DNA of 16,533 bases from Streptosporangiaceae bacterium (GCA_030045175.1 JASIBM010000119.1:1-16533); one strand, 5' to 3'. Positions 1 through 6,883 are shown, numbered from the stretch's first letter. A program made the numbers and translations. The notes: a model not told the origin generated them from the sequence alone.

Positions 1-1121
1 GAGCCGGGCCAGGCCAGCACGCCGCGTTGTTCGGCAAGCGCGCAGGCGGCGGGCGCAGTGCCGATCGCGACCTGGCCCGGTTGGCTGGCCTGGCCTGGTT
101 GGCTGGCCTGGCCTGGTTGGCTGGCCTGGCCTGGTTGGCTGACCTGGCCCGGTTGGCCGACCCACAGGTAATAGGTGCCCTCGGCCCGTGCGGCGACCAG
201 CCCGACGCGGCTGGCTGTGGCCAGCGCCGCGGACCGGCGATGGACGTAGGGCCGCATGTAATCGGCGTCTGCCGCCGCGCGCAGTCCAGCGCAGAACGCC
301 AGCTGCGAGGTGACGCTCGCGGCGCCGGTCAGCACGGCGGCCCGGCTGGTGATCGCGGCGACGACCGGTTCCGGCCCGATCGCCGCGCCCACTCGCAACC
401 CGGGCCGGCCGATGGTCTTGGACGCGCTGCGCAGCACCACCCACTGCGCCACCCCGGCCTGCTGCGCCAGCGCGGCAATGCTGGCGAACTCGGCGTCAGG
501 GTAGATGTACTCGCCGTACACCTCGTCGGCGATGATCGCGGTACCGGGCGGCAACGCCGCGATCATGGCGGCGACCTCCCCCGCACCGTAGGCCACCGTG
601 GTCGGGTTGACCGGGTTGGTGAGCAGCAGCGCCCGCGTCCGCGTGCCGACGTGCCGGGCCAGCAGCTCGGGTCCGAGCCGCCAGCCGTGGTCCCTGGTGT
701 CCACGAACCGTGGCACGGCGCCGGCGAGCCGGGCCTGGACTGGATTCAGCTGGAAGTACGGCGATGGGATAAGTACCTCGTCCCCTGGCTCGCACAACGT
801 GGAAAGCGCGAGCATCAGGCCGGATACCGCGCCCGCGGTGACGCAGACGTTCTGCCGGGTCAGCGGCATGCCAAGCACCTGGCCGTAGTGCCGAGCCAGT
901 TCCTCGCGCACCGGGTCCAGGCCCGCGACGGGCGGGTAGCGCCGGGTGTGCGGGGTGCCTTCGCCGCTCAGCTGGCCGTCGGGCGGCCAGGCGCACAGCG
1001 GTTCGGACCTGGCCAGGTCGATCAGCTCCGATCCCCACCTGGCCCGGGCGCCGACCCGGATGCGGGCCAGCTCGCCGCGCGGATCCTGGGCCAGCTGTTG
1101 TGCCGCCGCGGTGTTACTCAT
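1..1121 (-). CDS. PLP-dependent class I/II aminotransferase, 3' end outside window
   Basis: Read on the minus strand from ATG 1121-1119, the frame stays open for 373 codons to the left edge, so the C-terminus is missing. Fold-type I marks are seen: a TNPVNPTT loop, a DEVYGEYIYP segment with the PLP-ring Asp and Tyr, SASKTIGRPGLRVG with the Schiff-base lysine at Lys235, and GTYYLW in the C-terminal domain. The usual NPTG is NPTT here. The start overlaps the lysZ stop as ATGA, so it is the last visible gene of the LysW operon. The classic LysW-pathway aminotransferase LysJ is a class III, ArgD-like enzyme, and this is not one. By family it could make 2-aminoadipate from 2-oxoadipate (LysN role) or aminate the carrier-bound semialdehyde; the sequence does not decide. 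A run of SQPGQA repeats interrupts the C-terminal domain (residues about 322-351). Confidence 0.88.
   Translation of the reverse strand, partial: MSNTAAAQQLAQDPRGELARIRVGARARWGSELIDLARSEPLCAWPPDGQLSGEGTPHTRRYPPVAGLDPVREELARHYGQVLGMPLTRQNVCVTAGAVSGLMLALSTLCEPGDEVLIPSPYFQLNPVQARLAGAVPRFVDTRDHGWRLGPELLARHVGTRTRALLLTNPVNPTTVAYGAGEVAAMIAALPPGTAIIADEVYGEYIYPDAEFASIAALAQQAGVAQWVVLRSASKTIGRPGLRVGAAIGPEPVVAAITSRAAVLTGAASVTSQLAFCAGLRAAADADYMRPYVHRRSAALATASRVGLVAARAEGTYYLWVGQPGQVSQPGQASQPGQASQPGQASQPGQVAIGTAPAACALAEQRGVLAWPG
72..152 (-). repeat. 18-bp in-frame minisatellite inside the aminotransferase gene
   Basis: An 18-bp unit (plus strand CCTGGCCTGGTTGGCTGG) is repeated with small changes about 4.5 times. 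On the coding strand it reads as the hexapeptide SQPGQA, with GQPGQV variants at the edges. It falls right after the GTYYLWV strand of the C-terminal domain, where class I aminotransferases normally run straight on. Every unit is a multiple of three, so the frame is kept. Confidence 0.9.
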
Positions 1122-1996
1122 GTCCCAGCACCGGTGCTGACCTGGGGGGTCGGCCCCCCAGAACCCCCCGTGGTGCTGACCTGGGGGGTCGGTCCCCCAG
1201 AACCCCCCGAGGTGAGCTGGGTTCCGGCGCGGCCGGCGAGCAGCGTGGTGACGGCCGCCCGGCCGATCACGGCCAGCGGGACGCCGTCGTCGACGGCGGC
1301 CGCGGCGGCGGCAACCTTCTTGCGCATGCCGCCGGCCAGCTCGCTTCGGACCGACGTCAGCTCGCCCAGCGTCAGCCGCCGGACCGGGACACCGTCGACC
1401 AGCACGCCGGCCACGTCGGTGACAAGCAGCAGCGCGGTCGCTCTAAGCTCAGCCGCGATCTTGGCTGCGGCGCGGTCGGAGTCCACATTGACGTAGGGAT
1501 GCTGAGCTGCGTGCGCCAGCGGCGTCACGACCAGCGCGTCGGCCTGCTCCAGCCAGGACCACAGGGCGGTGGCGTTCACCGCCTGGACGGGCCCGACCAG
1601 GTTGGCCACCGGCTGGAGCCGCCGGCCGACCCACCAGCGCTGCGGGCGGACCGTGGCCTGGAGGAGGTTATCCCGCGCGGCCTCCAGGCCGAGGACCCGG
1701 ACGCCGCGCCGGGCTAGCTGATCGCAGATCAGCGCGCGGAGCGTGCCGGACACCTCGACGATCTCGCTGAGCACCTGTGGATCGGTGAGCCGGCTGCGAT
1801 GGCCATGCTGGTCGGTAAGGAACACCGGCTGCCGCCCGCGCGCCTGCTGCAGGTCGCGCAGCGGGCGGGACCAGCCATGCACGAACACGACTTGGTGCCG
1901 CAGGCTGGCTGCGGCGACATCGTCCCACCAGTTCGCGTCAAGGTTGCCGATGACGCTGCCACCGATCTTGATGACCAAGGGTGACCTGGCCGGCAT
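1118..1996 (-). CDS. lysZ: LysZ-type [LysW]-amino acid kinase
   Basis: This amino-acid-kinase family protein of 292 aa phosphorylates the side-chain carboxylate of the amino acid held on LysW. Visible marks are VIKIGGS at the N-terminus, an FLTDQHGHRSRLTD segment that parallels the FLT...SRLTD stretch of Thermus LysZ, VNVDSDRAAAKIA, LLLVTDVAGVL and GGMRKKV near the C-terminus. These fit LysZ/ArgB and, with lysW/lysX beside it, LysZ. The glycine-rich loop after beta-2 reads VHGWSRP, whereas the family has VHGGG or VHGGS. The start ATG at 1996 has AAGGAG about 10 bases upstream and lies 52 bases after lysY. The last ~28 residues are a low-complexity tail of two 13-residue repeats encoded by a hairpin element; the kinase fold ends before it. 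The stop overlaps the next ATG. Confidence 0.9.
   Translation of the reverse strand: MPARSPLVIKIGGSVIGNLDANWWDDVAAASLRHQVVFVHGWSRPLRDLQQARGRQPVFLTDQHGHRSRLTDPQVLSEIVEVSGTLRALICDQLARRGVRVLGLEAARDNLLQATVRPQRWWVGRRLQPVANLVGPVQAVNATALWSWLEQADALVVTPLAHAAQHPYVNVDSDRAAAKIAAELRATALLLVTDVAGVLVDGVPVRRLTLGELTSVRSELAGGMRKKVAAAAAAVDDGVPLAVIGRAAVTTLLAGRAGTQLTSGGSGGPTPQVSTTGGSGGPTPQVSTGAGT
1133..1210 (-). repeat. Two tandem 39-bp hairpin units forming the lysZ tail
   Basis: Two 39-bp copies lie at 1133-1171 and 1172-1210. Each contains a GC palindrome: CTGGGGGGTCGGCCCCCCAG at 1142-1161, and a near copy with one G-T pair at 1181-1200. The flank AGAACCCCCC follows each palindrome. On the coding strand each unit reads as a 13-residue repeat beginning GGSGGPTPQVST. 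Related hairpins sit in lysX (3167-3186) and the decarboxylase gene (4501-4523). Confidence 0.9.
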
Positions 1997-2048
1997 CGTG
2001 GCGCTCTCCTTTCGGGTAGCTCTCCGATCTTGGCTGCCGTCGGTGATC

Positions 2049-3140
2049 TCAGGCGGGAAACACCGGCTGGAGGTTCAGGCCAGCATCCTCTGGCCACCCG
2101 AATCGCCTGTTGCACGCCTGGATCGCCTGGCCGGCCGCGCCCTTGGTGAGCGTGTCAAGCACCGAGATGATCACCAGGCGTCCGGCGTCGTCGGCGTCGA
2201 CGACAGGCGCGACGTCGCAGTAGTTGGAGCCGATCACGGCCTTGGGGTCGGGCATCGGGATGGCGCCGGATGCCCAGTCGATCACCCGGACGAACCGTTC
2301 CTGCTGGTAGGTGTCGCGGAACATCGTGATCAGGTCGGTAGAGCGGACGTCGTCGTCGGTCCAGGCGTACACGGCGACCGACGCGCCCCGGATCAGGTCC
2401 ACGCCGTACGCTGACATGCCGAGCCGCAGGCCGCCGTCGGTGGTCGCCAGCCCGTGACCGGTGAGGCACTCGCGGATCTCGGCAGCGTGCCGGTGCCCAG
2501 CCGGGGCATACGGGGCTACCACGTGGCTGCGCAGGGCATGCAGGCCCGTGGCCTGCAACCGGGTGCCTGATCCGGCTGACCCGGCCTTGGCGTCGATGGT
2601 GATGTGGCTGAACCGGGTGCCCGCCATCCGGCACAACGGGTATAGCGCCAGGATCGAGGCCGTGGCCAGGCAGCCGGGCACGCTGATCAGTCGCGCGCCG
2701 GGAAGCAGGTCGCGGTTCAGCTCAGGCAGGCCGTATACCGGCTGGTGGCTGGACCATGGCCGCGAGACTTCCGGGTACCAGCGCTTGTGCACCACCGGAT
2801 CACAGATCCGGAACGCCGCGCTCAGGTCGGCCACCACCTCCACGCCCGCGTCGAGCAGGGCCGGCGCGAGCGACGCCGACACCACGGGCGGGGTGGCAAG
2901 GAAGACCGCAGTGCACGTCCCTGCGATCCGCGACACCCTGGTGCGATCCAGCGTCAGCTCGCCCGCCGGGCGGCCGAGCAGGTGCGGGTGGATCTGCGCC
3001 AGCGCGACCGGACCGGACTCCTCCCGCTTGCCTGAGGACCCGGCGTAGACCACGCGGAAGTCAGGATGGGCGTCCAGGAGCCGCAGCAGCTCGCCGCCGA
3101 CCAGGCCGCTGGCGCCCACGATGCCGACGGGTATGGTCAT
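2049..3140 (-). CDS. lysY: LysY-type [LysW]-aminoacyl phosphate reductase
   Basis: This 363-aa NADPH-dependent reductase of the ArgC/LysY family turns the acyl phosphate made by LysZ into a LysW-bound semialdehyde. Seen are the Rossmann start GIVGASGLVGGELL (residues 7-20), VYGLPELN (about 135-142), VPGCLATASILALYPL with the catalytic Cys157, the HRH motif at 216-218 and a C-terminal GAAGQAIQACN segment. The start is ATG 3140-3138, which overlaps the lysX stop as ATGA. The open frame continues 17 codons further upstream, but those residues lack family similarity and lie inside lysX. Length and motif order are normal, with no sign of decay. The semialdehyde product is the branch point for whatever the downstream enzymes do. 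Confidence 0.92.
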   Translation of the reverse strand: MTIPVGIVGASGLVGGELLRLLDAHPDFRVVYAGSSGKREESGPVALAQIHPHLLGRPAGELTLDRTRVSRIAGTCTAVFLATPPVVSASLAPALLDAGVEVVADLSAAFRICDPVVHKRWYPEVSRPWSSHQPVYGLPELNRDLLPGARLISVPGCLATASILALYPLCRMAGTRFSHITIDAKAGSAGSGTRLQATGLHALRSHVVAPYAPAGHRHAAEIRECLTGHGLATTDGGLRLGMSAYGVDLIRGASVAVYAWTDDDVRSTDLITMFRDTYQQERFVRVIDWASGAIPMPDPKAVIGSNYCDVAPVVDADDAGRLVIISVLDTLTKGAAGQAIQACNRRFGWPEDAGLNLQPVFPA

Positions 3141-4042
3141 CGCGCGCCCGTCAGCTCCGGTGGGATCCGGGGGGTCGGCCCCCCGGGCCAATGCCGCGCG
3201 TCCCCGGCCAGAACGTGCTCGGCGTACCCGGCGATGGCGGCCCCGATGCTAACCCCGGTCGCCGTGGTCGCGCCACGGAACAGGGGCACGTGATTGACCT
3301 CGTTGACCACCTTGTGCCCGCCGTCGCCGGTGAACAGGTCGAGCGCGTAGACCTCGGCGCCAGTCACCCGGGTCACCTCGCGGCACAAGAGCCTCGTCTC
3401 GCTGGTGACGTCGGCCGCAGCCACGGTGGCGCCCGCGGCCACGTTAGCCCGCCAGTCCCCGTCCGGTATCCGCCGGTAGGCGGTCACCACCTCCGAGCCG
3501 ACCACGATGACCCGCTCGTCCTGGCCTGGGTGGTAAGGCTGGGCGATCAGCACCCGGTCGAATCCCGCGCCGAAATGCTCGACGTACTCATAGGCCGCCG
3601 TGGCCACGTCACGCTCGCGAACAAGCAGCACCCGGCGGCCCAGGCCGCCTAGCACCGGCTTGATCACGCACGGCGTGCCGAACTCGTCGATCGCCCTGGC
3701 CAGGTCCTGCTGGCTCAGCACGACGCGGAAGTCGAGCACGGGCAGGCCGGCCGCGCCGAGCGCGCGCGCCGTCGTGACCTTGTCCTGGCAAATCCCGATC
3801 GACGCGGCTGAGTTCACCACCCGCGCGCCGCCGTCGCCGAGCAGCCCGGCGATGATGCCGCACCTGGCGTAGCTGCGGCTGCGCATGAGGAAGACGTCCG
3901 CGGCTGGCGCGCCGGCGCCGGCCGGGCCCAGGCACAGGTCGCCGTCGTTGACCCAGAAGGCGTCGATGCCGCGCTCTCGCGCGGCCAGCATCACCTGGCG
4001 CTCCTCCCAGCCGATCCGGTCGGCGACCACTGCGAGTCTCAT
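3137..4042 (-). CDS. lysX: LysX-type ATP-grasp ligase loading an amino acid onto LysW
   Basis: This 301-aa protein of the RimK-like ATP-grasp family joins the alpha-amino group of glutamate or 2-aminoadipate to the C-terminal residue of LysW. Seen are the N-terminal RLAVVADRIGWEE, CVIKPVLGGLGRRV (125-138) as nucleotide-binding lysine and glycine loop, QDERVIVVG, and the metal-binding LDLF and EVN (248-250). After EVN the protein reads HVPLFRGATTATGV, where lysine-type LysX has HTMEFKN and ArgX-type proteins have a different string. The histidine is LysX-like, but the acidic residue of MEF is replaced by Leu, so substrate choice cannot be read off. It starts at ATG 4042, overlapping the decarboxylase stop as ATGA. 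Its carrier ends in Gln rather than Glu. The C-terminal WPGGPTPRIPPE is encoded by a hairpin element. Confidence 0.92.
   Translation of the reverse strand: MRLAVVADRIGWEERQVMLAARERGIDAFWVNDGDLCLGPAGAGAPAADVFLMRSRSYARCGIIAGLLGDGGARVVNSAASIGICQDKVTTARALGAAGLPVLDFRVVLSQQDLARAIDEFGTPCVIKPVLGGLGRRVLLVRERDVATAAYEYVEHFGAGFDRVLIAQPYHPGQDERVIVVGSEVVTAYRRIPDGDWRANVAAGATVAAADVTSETRLLCREVTRVTGAEVYALDLFTGDGGHKVVNEVNHVPLFRGATTATGVSIGAAIAGYAEHVLAGDARHWPGGPTPRIPPELTGAR
3167..3186. repeat. GC hairpin element in the end of lysX
   Basis: A perfect palindrome, CCGGGGGGTCGGCCCCCCGG, has 8-bp arms around TCGG. It shares the GGGGGGTCGGCCCCCC core with the two copies in lysZ. It lies in frame in the last codons of lysX, encoding GGPTP, and about 30 bases before the lysY start. 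Confidence 0.85.
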
Positions 4043-5457
4043 ACAGCCACCTCCCGTGCCGCCTCCTGGGCCGCGCCGAGCCTCGGCGGCTGCTCGCAGC
4101 GGAGCAGATCGGAGCTGGTTTCCCTGCGCAGGACCAGGCGGCTGGCGCCGTTCGCTGCGAACACGACCGCCGGGCGGTAGAACCTGTTGTAGTTGCTGGC
4201 CATGCAGTGGGTGTAGGCGCCTGCGGTCAGCACTGCGAGCACGTCGCCGCGGCGGATATCCGGCAACGCGACGTCGCTGAACAGCAGGTCGGTCTCGCAG
4301 TGCCGGCCGTAGATATCAGCCGTGATCGCATCAGCCGTGACCGCATCAGCGGTGATCGCATCGGTGCGGGGCCGTGCCTGCGCTGCTGCCCTGACGCCAG
4401 CGGAGGCATTACGCACTTGGTGCCGGGCCGAGTACATCAGCGGCCGCGGGTTGTCTGACAGCCCGCCGTCGACCACGATCAGGACCCGGCCTGGCCGCGG
4501 GGGTTCTAGGGGGTCGTCCCCCTCGGCCAGCAGCCGCCCGGCCTGGCGCTTGACCACCCCCGCCGTGTACGCGATCACGCCGTGATCGGCCACGACCGCG
4601 CGGCCAGGCTCGATGCCGAGCACCGGCCGCGTGGCGCACAGCGGCGCCAGCCGGTCACGGAACGCGCCGCCGAGATCGGCGGCCCACTGCCGTGGCGCGG
4701 GCACGACCTGGCCCGGGTCGTAGCCGACGCCCATCCCGCCGCCCAGGATGACGCGGCGCGGAGCCCACGAGTGCCGCGACCGCAGGTCCGCCACGAAGCG
4801 CGCGGTACGCTCGATCGCCTCGATGTACGGTTCGGCCGTCATGATCTGGGATCCGAGGTGAAAGTGCACCCCGTCCAGGCGCAGCCACGGGGAGGCAAGG
4901 ACGCGCTCCGCCGCCTGTCGCGCTGACCCGTCCCCGATGGGCAGGCCGAACTTGCTGTCGGCGCCACCGACCCGGTAACGAGCGTCCGTCCGCACGTCTA
5001 CCTCTGGATTGATCCTGATCAGGACCTGCTGCGTCCGGTTCAGGCGAGCGGCGACGGCGATGAGGTCGTCGATCTCTCCCAGCGAGTCGATGACGACGTG
5101 GCCGACCTGGGCACGGACCGCCGCGTCCAGGTCGGCCACGGTCTTATAGCACCCATGGAAGGTGATCGCGTCGCCTGCTGCCCCGGCCGCGGTGGCCAGG
5201 TCCAGTTCGCCCGCTGATGCCACGTCAAGGCGCAGGCCCTCCGATAGCGCCAGCCGGATCATCGCGCCTACCGCGAAGGCCTTGCAGGCGTAGGCGACTT
5301 CAGCCCGCGGCCACTGCGCCCGGAAGGCGCTCAGGAACTCCCGGCAGGTGTTACGCAACCCATCCTCGTCGTAGGCGTACAGCGGCGTGCCGTACTCGGC
5401 CGCCAACCCCGCGAGGTCACACCCGCCGACCAGGACCTCGCGCGCGCCCTCGCTCAC
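4039..5457 (-). CDS. lysA: PLP decarboxylase of the diaminopimelate decarboxylase family
   Basis: This 472-aa fold-type III PLP decarboxylase (alanine-racemase-like barrel) carries all core motifs: YACKA with PLP Lys59, HFHLGSQI (198-205), the glycine loop LGGGMGVGY (238-246), EPGR (283-286), GRHCETD with Cys387 at the second active site, and a C-terminal GAYTHCMASNYNRF. This resembles LysA more than ornithine decarboxylase. It starts at GTG 5457, overlapping the lysW stop (GTGA). Inside a LysW operon it is more likely a pathway-specific paralogue than the housekeeping LysA, and its substrate could be a diaminopimelate-like or lysine-like product. A LysW-bound amino acid has its alpha-amino group blocked and could not form the PLP aldimine there, so it should act before loading, after release, or at another free amino group. 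Two low-complexity insertions sit before the second active-site motif: residues 313-322 and ADAIT repeats at 365-381. Confidence 0.87.
   Translation of the reverse strand: MSEGAREVLVGGCDLAGLAAEYGTPLYAYDEDGLRNTCREFLSAFRAQWPRAEVAYACKAFAVGAMIRLALSEGLRLDVASAGELDLATAAGAAGDAITFHGCYKTVADLDAAVRAQVGHVVIDSLGEIDDLIAVAARLNRTQQVLIRINPEVDVRTDARYRVGGADSKFGLPIGDGSARQAAERVLASPWLRLDGVHFHLGSQIMTAEPYIEAIERTARFVADLRSRHSWAPRRVILGGGMGVGYDPGQVVPAPRQWAADLGGAFRDRLAPLCATRPVLGIEPGRAVVADHGVIAYTAGVVKRQAGRLLAEGDDPLEPPRPGRVLIVVDGGLSDNPRPLMYSARHQVRNASAGVRAAAQARPRTDAITADAVTADAITADIYGRHCETDLLFSDVALPDIRRGDVLAVLTAGAYTHCMASNYNRFYRPAVVFAANGASRLVLRRETSSDLLRCEQPPRLGAAQEAAREVAV
4315..4359 (-). repeat. 15-bp in-frame tandem repeat in the decarboxylase gene
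   Basis: Three copies of a 15-bp unit (plus strand ATCAGCCGTGATCGC, one or two changes per copy) lie at 4315-4329, 4330-4344 and 4345-4359, with a decayed fourth. The coding strand reads five-residue units of the ADAIT/ADAVT type just before GRHCETD. The frame is kept. Confidence 0.88.
4501..4523. repeat. GC hairpin element inside the decarboxylase gene
   Basis: GGGTTCT is followed by a perfect stem AGGGGG/CCCCCT around TCGT (4508-4523). The GGGGGTTCT flank is the reverse complement of AGAACCCCC beside the lysZ palindromes, so this is a copy of the same family in the opposite orientation to those. It encodes EGDDPLEPP in frame. Confidence 0.75.
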
Positions 5458-5630
5458 TGGCCCCAGTCAGGAAGCTCGGATTCGATCATCTCCAGGACCA
5501 GCCTGGACCCGTCTATTTCCCGTACCTGGAGGGTCAGCGCGCACTCTGGGCAGGCAAGCGATTCACCGACCACCAGGTCTGACACCATGAAGGAGAATTC
5601 ACATTCCGGGCATATGCCTTTCATGTCCAT
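5454..5630 (-). CDS. lysW: LysW amino-group carrier protein with C-terminal Gln
   Basis: This 58-aa acidic zinc-ribbon protein holds the substrate amino group while LysX, LysZ and LysY act. Two CPEC pairs (Cys7/Cys10 and Cys27/Cys30) form the zinc site, as in Thermus LysW. The tail reads ESELPDWGQ. Known LysW proteins end in EDWGE, and the gamma-carboxyl of that last Glu takes the substrate. Here the last codon is CAG (5459-5457), directly before TGA, so the encoded residue is Gln, and the residue before Asp-Trp-Gly is Pro instead of Glu. The start ATG 5630 is chosen because AAGGAG stands 7 bases upstream; a second ATG two codons later is possible. It begins 2 bases after the synthase stop, and its stop overlaps the decarboxylase GTG. 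Identification is firm from size, cysteines, DWG tail and neighbours. Confidence 0.95.
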   Translation of the reverse strand: MDMKGICPECEFSFMVSDLVVGESLACPECALTLQVREIDGSRLVLEMIESELPDWGQ

Positions 5631-5632
5631 GG

Positions 5633-6883
5633 CTACGCTCCTTGTTCCACGCTGTGCTTGGCCGCATAGGAAGAGATCAGCGACATCAGGTCGGCCTCGT
5701 TAAGGCTCTGCCGTCCGGCCGGGAGGAAGCGGTCACGCACGTCCTCGGTGAAAAGGTCGAGGTCGACGTCGTCGGCCACGCCCGGCGGCAGGAAGGCGCG
5801 CATGAGCGCGGGACGCAGTCGGCTCCTGACCCGGATCCCGCGCTTGTTGCCGACCAGTTCGGCAGGCACCGCCTCGAACGCGCCAGGGTTCTGCCACTGC
5901 CCGGCGATCTCGTAGCTATAGCTGAGTTCTGCGGTGGGGCCCGAGGTGGCGCCGAAAGAGGTGCCCGAGCGCGCCGCGACCTGCCGTGACAGCTCGGTCA
6001 GGTAGCCCAGCTTGTAGCGATCGTCGGACCAGAACCGCCACATGCAGGCCAGGACCTCGGCCAGCGGCGTGTTCCCGCCACGCTCGCCCAGGCCGCCGAC
6101 CGTCGCTGAGATCCAGCTAGCGCCGGCCTCTGCGGCGGCGATCGCGTTGGCCACGGCCAGGCCGAGCATGTTGTGCGAATGGATCTCCACTTCCAGATCA
6201 GGTGCTGCCGCAGCTACCTGGCTCACCATGCGGCGGGTGCTGTCCGGGGTCAGAATCGATACCGTCTCGGCGAGCCGTATCCGGTCAGCGCCAGCCGCCA
6301 ATCCGTGGGCTGCGTATTCCTGCAGGAAGGCGATCTCGGTCCGGGCACCGTCCTCCGCGCTGAACGTGACGTGGAAGCCCAGGTCCTTGGCGGTGCGAAT
6401 GGCATCCGCGGCCAGGCTCATGATCCGTTTGTGGCTGGCCGTGCCGAGCTTGAGCGTGGCGTGCTCAGCAGAGGTCGGGACCGACAGCATCACCGCGCGG
6501 AAGCCGAGCTCGCGCGCGAGCTGCAGGTCTGTCCGGGTCTGAGCGCGGCTGCGGGCCAGTACCAGCGTCATGGCGTGCCTCGCGCCCACCTCGTCAAGCA
6601 CGGCCCGGCACAAGCCGAGGTCGCTGCCGTCGGCAGCCGACACGATGCCCACCTCGACCGCGTCGATGCCGACATCGCGCAGCAGGCGCGCGATAACCAC
6701 GCCGTCTTCCGGCCTGAAGTCCACCCCCGGCATATGCGCGCTATCGCGCAGCGTCGTATCGGAAATGCGGGGCAATCGGTCCGGTGCGGTGCACTTGACG
6801 TGGTCGGGAAGGTCGGTTCCTGATCGGCCGAACTGACCATTCTGGCTCGGCTTGCAAGGCTGGCTGTCGTGATCAGCAGACAT
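5633..6883 (-). CDS. Homocitrate/isopropylmalate synthase-like acyltransferase (DRE-TIM)
   Basis: This 416-aa DRE-TIM metallolyase-family enzyme should condense an acyl-CoA (usually acetyl-CoA) with a 2-oxo acid. The first ~39 residues are a low-complexity lead before the barrel. Seen are ISDTTLRDSAHMPG (40-53), where the family has DTTLRDGEQ.PG or LREGEQ; HSHNMLG (235-241) with both metal-binding histidines; and GGLGERGGN (263-271). Asp47 (metal) and the Arg before it are kept, but GEQ is SAH and HND is HNM. The fold and metal site therefore look intact, while residues near the 2-oxo acid are changed. As first gene of the LysW operon it could extend 2-oxoglutarate to homocitrate, the route to aminoadipate, or use another acid. 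No homoaconitase or homoisocitrate dehydrogenase lies in the window. A GGGAGA ribosome site precedes ATG 6883. Confidence 0.85.
   Translation of the reverse strand: MSADHDSQPCKPSQNGQFGRSGTDLPDHVKCTAPDRLPRISDTTLRDSAHMPGVDFRPEDGVVIARLLRDVGIDAVEVGIVSAADGSDLGLCRAVLDEVGARHAMTLVLARSRAQTRTDLQLARELGFRAVMLSVPTSAEHATLKLGTASHKRIMSLAADAIRTAKDLGFHVTFSAEDGARTEIAFLQEYAAHGLAAGADRIRLAETVSILTPDSTRRMVSQVAAAAPDLEVEIHSHNMLGLAVANAIAAAEAGASWISATVGGLGERGGNTPLAEVLACMWRFWSDDRYKLGYLTELSRQVAARSGTSFGATSGPTAELSYSYEIAGQWQNPGAFEAVPAELVGNKRGIRVRSRLRPALMRAFLPPGVADDVDLDLFTEDVRDRFLPAGRQSLNEADLMSLISSYAAKHSVEQGA

Noticed and set aside
72..152. CRISPR-like array
   Set aside because: The 18-bp units are directly adjacent with no spacers and encode in-frame protein.
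1133..1210. Intrinsic terminator at the lysZ end
   Set aside because: The hairpins lie inside the reading frame, there is no T-run, and the next gene starts in overlap with the lysZ stop.
27..1496. Long plus-strand open frame (489 codons)
   Set aside because: It has repeated LAGLAWLAGLAWL and Gly/Pro/Arg-rich text with no family motif. The minus strand holds the clear aminotransferase and lysZ frames.
1118..5630. Arginine biosynthesis operon (argB/argC)
   Set aside because: The presence of LysW and LysX, and the absence of argJ, argF and argD in view, make a LysW pathway the better call.
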